Assembly (NCBI RefSeq): GCF_004348895.1
Contig: NZ_RRZK01000028.1
Location: 1-64,000, forward strand
Direction of reading: 5' to 3'
Length of the DNA: 64,000 nt
Source: Pseudomonas vancouverensis
Lineage (GTDB): Bacteria; Pseudomonadota; Gammaproteobacteria; Pseudomonadales; Pseudomonadaceae
Below the pieces are notes generated by a model. It was not told the origin of the DNA. It worked only from the letters and a program-made list of their open reading frames with translations, and did no database searches. This document shows positions 25,352 through 33,309 of this stretch, in pieces. Within the stretch, counting starts at the first letter, position 1. Every line of letters begins with the position of its first letter. The position numbers and the translations under genes were made by a program.

Positions 25352-26097
25352 GCGCACAACTGTCGATTCGCGATCTGCACAAGGCCTTCGGTGCAGTCAA
25401 AGCCACCAACGGAGCCAGCCTGGAATTGGCCCAGGGTGAGTTGCACGCCATCATCGGGCCGAACGGCGCCGGCAAGTCCACGCTGATTTCGCAGATCGCC
25501 GGCGAGGTGTTCCCCGACCGCGGCCAGATCCACCTCAACGGTCAGGACATCACCCGCGTACCGGCCTGGCAGCGCCCGCGCCTGGGCCTGGCACGGGCTT
25601 TCCAGGTCAGCCAGCTGTACAGCGATTTCACCCTGTTGGAGAACGTTGCCCTGGCCATCGCCGCCCGCGAAGGCAAGACGTTCGGCATGTGGCGCCCACT
25701 GAGCAGTGACGCGCGCCTGCTGCAACCGGCGCAGGGTTACTTGCAACAGGTGGGCCTCGGCCCACGCGCACAAGACCCGGTGCACGCGCTGTCCCATGGC
25801 GAACGGCGGCAACTGGAGATCGCCCTGGCGCTGGCCCAGGAAGCATCGGTGCTGTTGCTCGATGAGCCGATGGCCGGGATGGGCGCTGACGAGTCCGTGC
25901 GCATGACCGAACTGCTGCACAGCCTCAAGGGCCGCTACGCGATCCTGCTGGTGGAACACGACATGGACGCGGTGTTCGCCCTCGCCGACCGTATCACCGT
26001 GCTGGTGTACGGCCAGACGGTATTGACCGGCAGCGTCGAACAAGTGCGCAACGACCCGCAGGTGCGGGCCGCCTACCTGGGAGAAGAACATGCTTGA
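25348..26097 (+). CDS. ABC importer ATPase 1 (LivG-like)
   Basis: Energises uptake through the LivHM-like channel. 249 aa. Walker A GPNGAGKSTL, Q-loop region ARAFQVSQLYSDFT, signature LSHGERRQLEIALAL (one His in place of the usual Gly), Walker B VLLLDEPMAGMG and H-loop LLVEHDMDAVF are all present, so the site should be active. It overlaps the permease by four bases and the second ATPase by eight. Confidence 0.92.
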   Translation: MSAQLSIRDLHKAFGAVKATNGASLELAQGELHAIIGPNGAGKSTLISQIAGEVFPDRGQIHLNGQDITRVPAWQRPRLGLARAFQVSQLYSDFTLLENVALAIAAREGKTFGMWRPLSSDARLLQPAQGYLQQVGLGPRAQDPVHALSHGERRQLEIALALAQEASVLLLDEPMAGMGADESVRMTELLHSLKGRYAILLVEHDMDAVFALADRITVLVYGQTVLTGSVEQVRNDPQVRAAYLGEEHA

Positions 26098-26776
26098 AGT
26101 GCAAGGTTTGAAAGCGGGTTATGGCCTGAGCCAGGTGTTGTTCGACATGCACCTGAGCATCGCGCAGGGCCAGGTGGTGTCGTTGATCGGCCGCAATGGC
26201 ATGGGCAAGACCACCACTGTCAAATCGATCATGGGACTGCTCAAGCCCAGCGCCGGCAGCATCCGCATCAACGGCACGGAAATGCGCGGTGCTGCGCCCT
26301 ATCGTATCGCCAAGGCCGGCCTCGGCCTGGTGCCGGAAGGCCGCCGCGCCTTCGGCACCTTGAGCGTGCGGGAAAATCTGCTGGCCACCGCCACACGCGG
26401 CAAGTGGGACCTGGCGCGGGTCTATGCACTGTTCCCGCGCCTGCTCGAACGCCAGGACCAACTGTCACGCACCCTGTCCGGTGGCGAGCAGCAGATGCTG
26501 GTGGTCGGCCGTGCATTGCTGACCAACCCCAGCCTGCTGATTCTCGACGAAGCCACCGAAGGCCTGGCACCGATCATTCGCGAGCAGATCTGGAGTTGCT
26601 TGAGCACCCTCAAGGCCGAGGGCGAAACCATTCTGGTGATCGACAAGAACCTCAAGGAAATGGCGCGGGTGGTCGACCGTCATCACATCATCGAGAAGGG
26701 TCGCCAGGTCTGGGATGGCACGCCGCTGGAGCTGGCGGCGCAACCCGAACTGTCGCAACGCTACCTGGGCGTGTGA
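26090..26776 (+). CDS. ABC importer ATPase 2 (LivF-like)
   Basis: 228 aa partner ATPase. Walker A GRNGMGKTTTVKSI, signature LSGGEQQMLVVGRAL, Walker B LLILDEATEGLAP (Ala where Pro is common). The post-Walker-B strand ends VIDKNLKEMARVVDRHHIIEKG, without an H-loop histidine, as in other LivF proteins. The stop is six bases before the formamidase-like hydrolase gene, tying that enzyme to the transport operon. Confidence 0.92.
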   Translation: MLEVQGLKAGYGLSQVLFDMHLSIAQGQVVSLIGRNGMGKTTTVKSIMGLLKPSAGSIRINGTEMRGAAPYRIAKAGLGLVPEGRRAFGTLSVRENLLATATRGKWDLARVYALFPRLLERQDQLSRTLSGGEQQMLVVGRALLTNPSLLILDEATEGLAPIIREQIWSCLSTLKAEGETILVIDKNLKEMARVVDRHHIIEKGRQVWDGTPLELAAQPELSQRYLGV

Positions 26777-26782
26777 GCCGCC

Positions 26783-27577
26783 ATGGACCTTGATCAGGCT
26801 TATAACAACGTCGCCGCAGTGGGCAATTTTGCGCAGATCATGCAGGGTTTTCGCCAGCGTAGCGCCGAGACCTATGCACGCCACGCCTGGCAGCGTGACA
26901 TCGCGTATGGCAATGCCGTGCGTGAGCGTTTCGACTGGTTCGCCCAGGCCAATGCCGGGGCGCCGACACTGCTGTTCATCCATGGCGGGTACTGGCAAGC
27001 CTCGGACAAGGACGATTACGCCTTTATCGCCGAAGGCCTGATCGAAGCTGGCTTCAATGTCGGGTTGCTCGAGTACACGCTGGCCCCCGAGGCAAACATG
27101 AGCACCATTGTCAGCCAGATCGGCAAGGCACTGGACCACCTGATGGTACACCGCGACGCCTTGAACATCGGCCAGCAGGTGGTGCTGTGCGGGCATTCGG
27201 CAGGCGGCCATCTGACCGCGCTGTACCGCCGGCATCCGCTGGTGACCCTGGCCCTGCCGATCAGTGGGCTGATGGAGCTTGAGCCCATCAGTCGCTGCTG
27301 GCTGAACGACAAGTTGCAATTGAGCGACGAGGACATCCGCCGCTACAGCCCACAAAGGCAGATCGACGATGGCGCAGCGTTGCTGGTGACTGTGGGCACG
27401 GATGAGTTGCCGGAGTTGATCCGCCACTCGCGTGAATACGCCAATGCCTGTCGCGCGGCCGGGCAGTCGGTGAGCTTGATCGAGCTTGCCGACTGTCATC
27501 ACTTTGCTGTGCTCGACGATCTGGCCAAATCCGATGGCGAGCACCTGCGCGCACTGTTGAAACACCTTTCCCTGTAG
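26783..27577 (+). CDS. Alpha/beta hydrolase, kynurenine-formamidase-like
   Basis: 264-aa serine hydrolase of the HGGXW group. HGGYW (residues 67-71) forms the oxyanion hole, S139 lies in GHSAGG, the acid is probably in VTVGTDELPEL and the base is in DCHHFAVLDD. HGGYW is typical of animal and fungal arylformamidases that release formate from N-formylkynurenine; related hydrolases act on other aryl amides or esters. No signal peptide. It follows livF by six bases in the same operon, just before the second oxygenase, so release of an aromatic amine such as anthranilate is an attractive but unproven role. The stop codon lies inside a REP unit. Confidence 0.85.
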   Translation: MDLDQAYNNVAAVGNFAQIMQGFRQRSAETYARHAWQRDIAYGNAVRERFDWFAQANAGAPTLLFIHGGYWQASDKDDYAFIAEGLIEAGFNVGLLEYTLAPEANMSTIVSQIGKALDHLMVHRDALNIGQQVVLCGHSAGGHLTALYRRHPLVTLALPISGLMELEPISRCWLNDKLQLSDEDIRRYSPQRQIDDGAALLVTVGTDELPELIRHSREYANACRAAGQSVSLIELADCHHFAVLDDLAKSDGEHLRALLKHLSL

Positions 27578-27674
27578 GAGCGAGCACGCTCGCGATGGAC
27601 GTCAACGATGATGCGGGAAACCTGACGCCCCACGCTGTCCTTGCGCCCATCGCGAGCATGCTCGCTCCTACAGG
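27572..27674. repeat. Paired REP element between transport and oxygenase genes
   Basis: CTGTAGGAGCGAGCACGCTC and inverted copy GAGCATGCTCGCTCCTACAG. The TAG in the first unit is the stop codon of the hydrolase. It divides the array into two parts and may lower transcription or stabilise the upstream message. Confidence 0.92.
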
Positions 27675-27786
27675 GGGGCGGGGCTGAAATCACTCTCGCC
27701 AGATATGGCTACCGGTTTGCCTTTTACGGCTTTTTTGACCTGCGCAAGCTTCCTACAGTGACGACGAATTCAGACAGGAATTGCGT

Positions 27787-28731
27787 ATGTCCAGCCTCTC
27801 GCTCAGGGTCGAACACATCGAGCTTCTGACCCCCAGGATCCGCCGCCTTTTGCTGGTCTCCAGCGACGCCCGGCCACTGCCGGACTTCACCGCCGGGGCA
27901 CACCTGGAGTTGCATGTACCTGGCAGTCGTGCCCAGCGTCGAGCCTATTCACTGGTCAACCTGCCCGATGAATATCATTACGAAATCGCCGTTCAACTCG
28001 AAGAGGCGAGTACCGGTGGATCGCGCTGGGTGCACGCGCTCAGGGTCGGCGATGAACTGCTGGCCGAAGCGCCACGCAACCACTTTCCCCTGCATGAAGA
28101 CACCGAACATGCCCTGCTGATCGCCGGCGGCATCGGTATCACGCCGATGCTGGGCATGGCCCGCTCACTGCAAGCGGCGGGCAAGCCCTTCACCCTGCAT
28201 TACGCCGGGCGCGATGCCGCGCACATGGCCTATCTGCCAGAAGCCCGCACCTGCCTGGACAGCCATTGCTGGATCAGCGGCGGCGACCCGCAAAAGCGCT
28301 TCCCCGCGGCCACGATCCTCAAGGCGCCGAAGCCCGGCCTGCACCTCTACATCTGTGGACCGACGGCCATGCTCAACAGCGTGTTGGCCTGCGCCCGCGA
28401 GCTGGGCTGGGCCGAAGATCACCTGCACTACGAACTGTTCAGTGGCGCCCTGGAAATGGCCGGCGACCAAGGCTTCGAAGTGCACCTGCGCGAAAGCGGC
28501 GTGAACCTGCAAGTGGCCGCCGGGCAAAGCGTGCTGGACGCCATGCTCGAGGCCGGCCTGGACCCGATGTTCGACTGCCGCCGCGGTGACTGCGGTGTGT
28601 GCGTGACCCAGGTCATCGACGGCCAGGCCGACCATCGCGACATCTGCCTCTCTGAACGCGAACGCGCCAGCGGCAGTTTCTGCACCTGTGTCTCCCGTGC
28701 CCGCACCGCGCTGCTGGTGCTCGATCTGTGA
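27787..28731 (+). CDS. Oxygenase reductase, phthalate-dioxygenase-reductase type
   Basis: NAD(P)H-dependent flavin/[2Fe-2S] electron donor for the Rieske oxygenase encoded next. ATG 27787 with AGGA upstream gives 314 aa. Flavin domain: GAHLELHVPGS and RRAYSLVN; nucleotide domain: ALLIAGGIGITPMLGMARSL and YICGPTAML; the C-terminal ferredoxin domain has FDCRRGDCGVC plus FCTC. This domain order is that of VanB/PDR reductases, opposite to AntC. Its start lies about 110 bases after the REP pair, so it may have its own promoter. Confidence 0.9.
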   Translation: MSSLSLRVEHIELLTPRIRRLLLVSSDARPLPDFTAGAHLELHVPGSRAQRRAYSLVNLPDEYHYEIAVQLEEASTGGSRWVHALRVGDELLAEAPRNHFPLHEDTEHALLIAGGIGITPMLGMARSLQAAGKPFTLHYAGRDAAHMAYLPEARTCLDSHCWISGGDPQKRFPAATILKAPKPGLHLYICGPTAMLNSVLACARELGWAEDHLHYELFSGALEMAGDQGFEVHLRESGVNLQVAAGQSVLDAMLEAGLDPMFDCRRGDCGVCVTQVIDGQADHRDICLSERERASGSFCTCVSRARTALLVLDL

Positions 28732-28748
28732 CAAACCGAGGACATCCC

Positions 28749-30080
28749 GTGATACCGACCAACGAACAAATCGCTGCCTTGATTCGTGAGGACAGCGTGC
28801 ACAAGAGCGTCTACACCGACCCCACCCTGTTCAAGCTGGAGATGGAGCGGATCTATGGCTACGCCTGGATCTACGTCGGCCACGAAAGTCAGGTCAAGAA
28901 CCCTGGCGATTACCACACCACGCGCATCGGCGATCAGGACGTGATCATGGTGCGCGGCGCCAACCAGCAGGTCAGCGTGCTGTACAACCGCTGCCCGCAC
29001 AAGGGCGCCAAACTGGTCGCCGACGGTGACGGCAGTGTTGGCAAATTCTTCCGTTGCCCGTACCACGCCTGGACCTTCAAGCTCGACGGCCAGCATCTGT
29101 CGGCACCGCTCAAGAGCGGTTTCGAGGGCACCTGCTACGACCCCAAACACCCGGATTTTTCCATGGTCAGCGTCGCCCGCGTCGACAGCTATCGCGGCTT
29201 CGTGTTTGCCAGCCAGGCCGCGTTCGGACCGGACCTGAAAACCTTCCTGGGCGGCGTCATTACCTCCATCGACAACCTCTGCGACCGCTCGCCAGTAGGT
29301 GAAGTCGAGGTGGCTGGCGGCATCTTCCGCGTGCAGCAGCGCTCCAACTGGAAAGTGTTCTACGAGAACCTGCACGACACCATGCACGCCCGTGTCACCC
29401 ACGAGTCGTCGGTGGACGCCGCCCGCGGCCAGGCCGAGGCCATTGGCGAAATGCCCTTCGAACTGCTGATCATGGACGGCAACGGCGAACCCTACGACTT
29501 CTGGGAAAAGCTCGAGCTGCGCGCCTACCACAACGGCCACGGTTACATGGAGGCGATTTTCGACCCGGGTGCCGCCGAGCGCGACGAGGTGGCCCGTGCC
29601 CATTTCGAATGCCTGAGCCAGGCCTACGGTGCCCAGCGCGCCAAGGAAATCCTCGGCATGAACCGCCACAACACCGTGATTTACGGCAGCGGTTCGCCGC
29701 ACACCGTGTTCATGCAGTTCCGGGTGATCCGCCCCATCGCCGTGGACCAGACCATGGTCGAGATCCAGACCTTCCGCTGCAAGGGGGCACCGGATGCCGT
29801 GTTCGATCGCGCGCTGACCTACGCCAACGTCATCAACTCGCCCTCCTCCAACGTGATGCCGGACGATGTCGAAGTCTATGCGCGCTGCCAGGAAGGCAAC
29901 ATGACCCGTGGTGGCGAGTGGATCAGCATGCACCGCTACGCCGGCACCGACAAGGCGCTGGAGGACGGCGCAGTGTCCACCAACGGCACCAGCGAACTGC
30001 CGATGCGCAACCAGTTCGCCGCCTGGAAACAGTTCATGACCGCCACTCTGATCGCCAAGGAGAGCACCCATGCTGCTTGA
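28749..30080 (+). CDS. Rieske ring-hydroxylating oxygenase, alpha subunit (second set)
   Basis: Catalytic subunit of a dioxygenase of unknown substrate. GTG 28749 is chosen because GAGGA lies six bases upstream; 443 aa. Rieske ligands C82-x-H84 (RCPHKG) and C103-x2-H106 (CPYHAW). Mononuclear iron ligands H213 and H218 with bridging D210 (HDTMHARVTH), the same spacing as in naphthalene dioxygenase. The remainder is clearly different from AntA, so it is not a duplicate. Genes for reductase, alpha, beta and a short-chain dehydrogenase together resemble iacCDEF-type or cis-diol pathways. An indolic or other N-aromatic substrate is my inference from the ant genes nearby. Confidence 0.88.
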   Translation: MIPTNEQIAALIREDSVHKSVYTDPTLFKLEMERIYGYAWIYVGHESQVKNPGDYHTTRIGDQDVIMVRGANQQVSVLYNRCPHKGAKLVADGDGSVGKFFRCPYHAWTFKLDGQHLSAPLKSGFEGTCYDPKHPDFSMVSVARVDSYRGFVFASQAAFGPDLKTFLGGVITSIDNLCDRSPVGEVEVAGGIFRVQQRSNWKVFYENLHDTMHARVTHESSVDAARGQAEAIGEMPFELLIMDGNGEPYDFWEKLELRAYHNGHGYMEAIFDPGAAERDEVARAHFECLSQAYGAQRAKEILGMNRHNTVIYGSGSPHTVFMQFRVIRPIAVDQTMVEIQTFRCKGAPDAVFDRALTYANVINSPSSNVMPDDVEVYARCQEGNMTRGGEWISMHRYAGTDKALEDGAVSTNGTSELPMRNQFAAWKQFMTATLIAKESTHAA

Positions 30081-30603
30081 CCGCCGAATCGACGTCGACA
30101 CCCGCAAACTGACGCCCGCCCAGGTGCCGGTCGAGACCTTGCGCCAGATCGAGCAGTTCCTTTACCAGGAGGCACGCCTGCTGGATGAGCGGCGCTTCTG
30201 GGAGTGGGACAAACTGTTCACCGACACTGGCATGTACTGGGTACCGCACAAGCACGAGCAAGCCAATCCGTTCGACCATATCTCGTTGTTCTGGGAAAAC
30301 CGCATGCTGCGCGAGGTGCGCATTCGCCGGGTGGAAAACGCCCGCAACTGGTCGCAGCAACCACAGACCCAGACCTCGCACCTGATCGGCAATGTCCAGG
30401 TCGAAGGTCTCGATGCCCAGGGCCTGCTGGTGGTCAGCGCCAGCTTCCAGTACAGCGAGTGGCGCCTGGAGCAGCGCCAGCTCGCCGGTCGCTACACCTA
30501 CAAACTGGCCGCCCAGGACCATGGTGGCTGGCAGATCCAGCTCAAGCGCGTGGACCTGATCAACTGCAACGACGTGTTCGCCAATCTTGAGGTGTTCGTG
30601 TGA
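30070..30603 (+). CDS. Rieske ring-hydroxylating oxygenase, beta subunit (second set)
   Basis: Structural partner of the alpha subunit at 28749. 177 aa; ATG 30070 overlaps the alpha stop by 11 bases. Typical beta-subunit features: LRQIEQFLYQEARLLDERRFWEWDKLF, the central WENRMLREVRIRRVENARNW and the hydrophobic C-terminal strands LKRVDLINCNDVFANLEVFV. Somewhat longer at the N-terminus than AntB and only distantly similar to it. Confidence 0.88.
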   Translation: MLLDRRIDVDTRKLTPAQVPVETLRQIEQFLYQEARLLDERRFWEWDKLFTDTGMYWVPHKHEQANPFDHISLFWENRMLREVRIRRVENARNWSQQPQTQTSHLIGNVQVEGLDAQGLLVVSASFQYSEWRLEQRQLAGRYTYKLAAQDHGGWQIQLKRVDLINCNDVFANLEVFV

Positions 30604-31196
30604 TGGGCGCGCCGCTGGTGATCGCCCTGCACTATCAGAATGACGTGTTGCACCCCGAGGGCAAGATCAGGGTCGGGCTGGGGGCCGACGACAGCGCACG
30701 CGCTGACCTGCTCGACGCGGCCGGTCGATTACTTGCCGGTGCACGGGCCAGGGGCTGGCCGATCGTCCATGTGCGCGTGGCGTTTCGGCCGGACTACGCC
30801 GACCTGATCCAGAACGCACCGATCCTGCGCGCAGTCGCCAGCCTGGGCGCGGCCCAGGAAGGCAGCTGGGGCGCGGAGTTCTTCAGCAGCCTGGCGCCGC
30901 AGGTCAGCCCCCGCGAGTTCATCGTCAGCCATAACCGGATCAACGCCTTTTATGGCTCGCCACTGGAAAGCCTGGTGCGCCAGTTCGATCCCACGCAGCT
31001 TTTGATCGCTGGGGTGGCGACCCACTCAGTGGTGGAAAGCACTGTGCGGCATGCTGTGGATTGCGGTTTTGAAGTGACGGTGGTGGCGGATGCCTGCGCC
31101 AGCGCAGACAGCGCCGCACACGCGGCTTCGCTGGCGAGCATGACATTGATCGCCCATATCAGTCAGGTCGAACAGGCACTGGAGGCATTGGCATGA
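30603..31196 (+). CDS. Isochorismatase-fold protein with replaced catalytic triad
   Basis: 197 aa from ATG 30603, overlapping the beta-subunit stop (TGATG). The fold is that of isochorismatase-like cysteine hydrolases, but each triad position is changed: the first-strand Asp (usual V-D-x-Q-N-D) is H10 in LHYQND, the Lys before the AF-x-G motif is H110 (SHNRINAFYG), and the Cys of GVATNxCV is V143 (GVATHSVVEST). Ordinary amidase chemistry is therefore unlikely. A metal-binding or non-hydrolytic role, or a very different substrate, should be considered. It is embedded in the oxygenase operon with overlaps on both sides, so it probably acts in that pathway. Confidence 0.85.
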   Translation: MGAPLVIALHYQNDVLHPEGKIRVGLGADDSARADLLDAAGRLLAGARARGWPIVHVRVAFRPDYADLIQNAPILRAVASLGAAQEGSWGAEFFSSLAPQVSPREFIVSHNRINAFYGSPLESLVRQFDPTQLLIAGVATHSVVESTVRHAVDCGFEVTVVADACASADSAAHAASLASMTLIAHISQVEQALEALA

Positions 31197-31981
31197 TGCT
31201 CGAAGGCAAAGTGGCAATCGTCACCGGCAGTACCCAGGGGCTGGGCCTGGACATCGCGCGGCAGCTGTTGGCCGAAGGCGCTCGGGTGATGCTGGTGGGG
31301 CGCAATGCCGACACCGGCCAGGCCTTGGCGCAAGCGATGGATTGCGGGTTTTGCGCCTGCGATGTGGAGCTCGACGAGGACATCGATGCCTGCATCGCGG
31401 CCACGCTGGCTCGCTTTGGCAGGCTCGACATTTTGGTCAACAACGCTTGCCTGTACGCCGACCAGGGGCTGGCCTCGGACCGTGCACAGTGGCTGAAAAC
31501 CCTCAACGTCAACCTGGTCTCGGCAGCGATCTTCACCCAGAAGGCCGCCGTGCATCTGCCCGCCGGTGGTGTGGTGATCAATATCGGCAGCACCGGCGGC
31601 AAGTTCGGCGCCGCTGGCCGCGCGCTCTACCCGGCGTCCAAGGCCGGCATCCTGCAATTGACGAAAAACCTGGCGATGACCCTGGCCCCCGAAAGCATCC
31701 GCGTCCTCAGCGTCTCCCCGGCCTGGACCTGGTCACCCAGCGTCGCCGATTTCAGCGACAACGACCCAGCGTTGGCCGATCGGGTCGGCGCCCCCTTTCA
31801 CCCGCTGGGGCGCGTCGGCCGTGGCCACGAGATCGGCAACGTGGTGGCTTTTTTGTGCAGCGCCGGTGCAAGCTGGATGACCGGTGTCGATGTGCCAGTA
31901 GACGGCGGCTTTTCAATTCTCGGGCCAGACCGGGGTGTGTCGCCACGCGTGTGGTTCCAGCAATACCGTGACAGTCAATAA
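31193..31981 (+). CDS. Short-chain dehydrogenase/reductase
   Basis: 262-aa classical SDR. Cofactor motif TGSTQGLG (residues about 11-18), NNAC in place of NNAG, catalytic Ser in INIGSTGG and Y-x3-K in YPASK. The residue after beta-2 is Arg (VGRNADTG), which hints at NADP preference. ATG 31193 overlaps the upstream stop (ATGA). Beside a Rieske oxygenase such enzymes usually oxidise the cis-dihydrodiol; here that is the most economical role. Confidence 0.9.
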   Translation: MMLEGKVAIVTGSTQGLGLDIARQLLAEGARVMLVGRNADTGQALAQAMDCGFCACDVELDEDIDACIAATLARFGRLDILVNNACLYADQGLASDRAQWLKTLNVNLVSAAIFTQKAAVHLPAGGVVINIGSTGGKFGAAGRALYPASKAGILQLTKNLAMTLAPESIRVLSVSPAWTWSPSVADFSDNDPALADRVGAPFHPLGRVGRGHEIGNVVAFLCSAGASWMTGVDVPVDGGFSILGPDRGVSPRVWFQQYRDSQ

Positions 31982-32009
31982 AACCTGATAACCGAATGAG
32001 GGAGATGAC

Positions 32010-33242
32010 ATGGGCAAGATGATTGAGATCCAGGCAACGGACAGCAGCGCCACGTTCAGCGGTTACCTGGCCCTGCCGGCCAGCGGCAAGGGACCCGGGG
32101 TGGTGATCGGCCAGGAAATTTTCGGGGTCAACGCCAACATGCGTGCGGTGGCCGACTTCTATGCCGAGGAAGGCTACGTCGCGCTGGTGCCGGACCTGTT
32201 CTGGCGCCTGCAACCGGGCGTTGACCTGGGCTACACCGAAGCGGACTTTGCCGTGGCCATCGACCTGTTCCAGCGCCTGGACGTGGACAAGGCCATCACC
32301 GACATCGACGCCAGCTTCAAAGCCCTGCGCGCCTTGCCCGAAGTCGAAGGCCCGGGCCTGGGCTATGTCGGCTTCTGCATGGGCGGCAAGCTGGCCTGGC
32401 TGACCGCCACGCGCACCGACGTCGCCTGCGCTGTCGGCTACTACGGTATGGGCATCGAACACCTGCTGCACGAATCGGAAAACCTCAAGGGTCGGCTGGT
32501 CCTGCACTTTGCCGAAAACGATGGTTATTGCGACGCCGACGCCCGCGCGCGGATCAGCGAGCATCTGGCTGGTCATGACCAGGCGGAAATTTATGTCTAC
32601 CAAGGCGTCGACCACGCCTTCGCCCGGGCCGGGAGCCCGCACTACGACAAACCGGCCTCACTGATGGCCCATGAGCGCAGCATCGCCGCCCTCAAGCGCG
32701 AGATCGGCCCCCACTTCAACCTGTCGGCCCTGTGGGAGGAGCATATCCGCCACGAGTTCGACACCCGCGACGTGCCCGCCACCATGGCAACCATGGTCGC
32801 CGAACCCTACGTCAACCACATCCCGACCATGACCGGTGGCGTCGGCGCCAAGCAACTCAGCCGCTTCTACCAACACCATTTCGTCCACGGCAACCCGCCA
32901 GACATGAAGCTCATCCCGATCTCACGCACCATTGGCGCCTTGCAGATCGTCGATGAATTCATCATGTGTTTCACCCACAGCACTGAAATCGACTGGATGC
33001 TGCCCAACGTCGCCCCGACCGGTAAATACGTCGAGATTCCGATGCTGGGGGTGATCAAGTTCCGTGGCGACAAGCTGTACCACGAGCACATCTACTGGGA
33101 CCAGGCCAGTGTGCTGGTGCAAATCGGCTTGCTCAACCCTGAAGGGCTGCCGGTGGCGGGCGTGGAGACGGCGAGGAAGCTGCTGGATGAACAACTGCCG
33201 TCCAATACCTTGATGCAACGCTGGAAGCACAGCGAACAATAA
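32010..33242 (+). CDS. Dienelactone hydrolase-SnoaL-like two-domain fusion
   Basis: 410 aa, about 170 longer than a normal dienelactone hydrolase. Residues 1-230 form the hydrolase: E36 in GQEIFGVN, nucleophile C123 in GFCMGGK, D171 in AENDGYCD and H202 in GVDHAFAR. Residues about 235-395 look like an NTF2/SnoaL-like domain (WEEHIRHEFDTRDVPATMATM, then HHFVHGNPPDMKLIPISRTIG, FRGDKLYHEHIYWDQASVL). The linker HFNLSALWEEH is continuous, with no frameshift. The first domain suggests hydrolysis of a lactone or enol-lactone ring; the second could isomerise or bind the same intermediate. Last gene of the array, with GGGAG before ATG 32010. Confidence 0.88.
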   Translation: MGKMIEIQATDSSATFSGYLALPASGKGPGVVIGQEIFGVNANMRAVADFYAEEGYVALVPDLFWRLQPGVDLGYTEADFAVAIDLFQRLDVDKAITDIDASFKALRALPEVEGPGLGYVGFCMGGKLAWLTATRTDVACAVGYYGMGIEHLLHESENLKGRLVLHFAENDGYCDADARARISEHLAGHDQAEIYVYQGVDHAFARAGSPHYDKPASLMAHERSIAALKREIGPHFNLSALWEEHIRHEFDTRDVPATMATMVAEPYVNHIPTMTGGVGAKQLSRFYQHHFVHGNPPDMKLIPISRTIGALQIVDEFIMCFTHSTEIDWMLPNVAPTGKYVEIPMLGVIKFRGDKLYHEHIYWDQASVLVQIGLLNPEGLPVAGVETARKLLDEQLPSNTLMQRWKHSEQ

Positions 33243-33258
33243 GCGCCGCATAAAAGCA

Positions 33259-33296
33259 AAAGGCCGATCTGTCACGCGACAGGTCGGCCTTTTTTC
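33259..33296. terminator. Bidirectional terminator closing the catabolic array
   Basis: AGGCCGATCTGTC/GACAGGTCGGCCT stem with one G-U pair, loop ACGC, A residues before and T5 after. It lies between the convergent ends of the fusion gene and the permease gene. Confidence 0.92.
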
Positions 33297-33309
33297 ATTG
33301 CCTCAAGCG

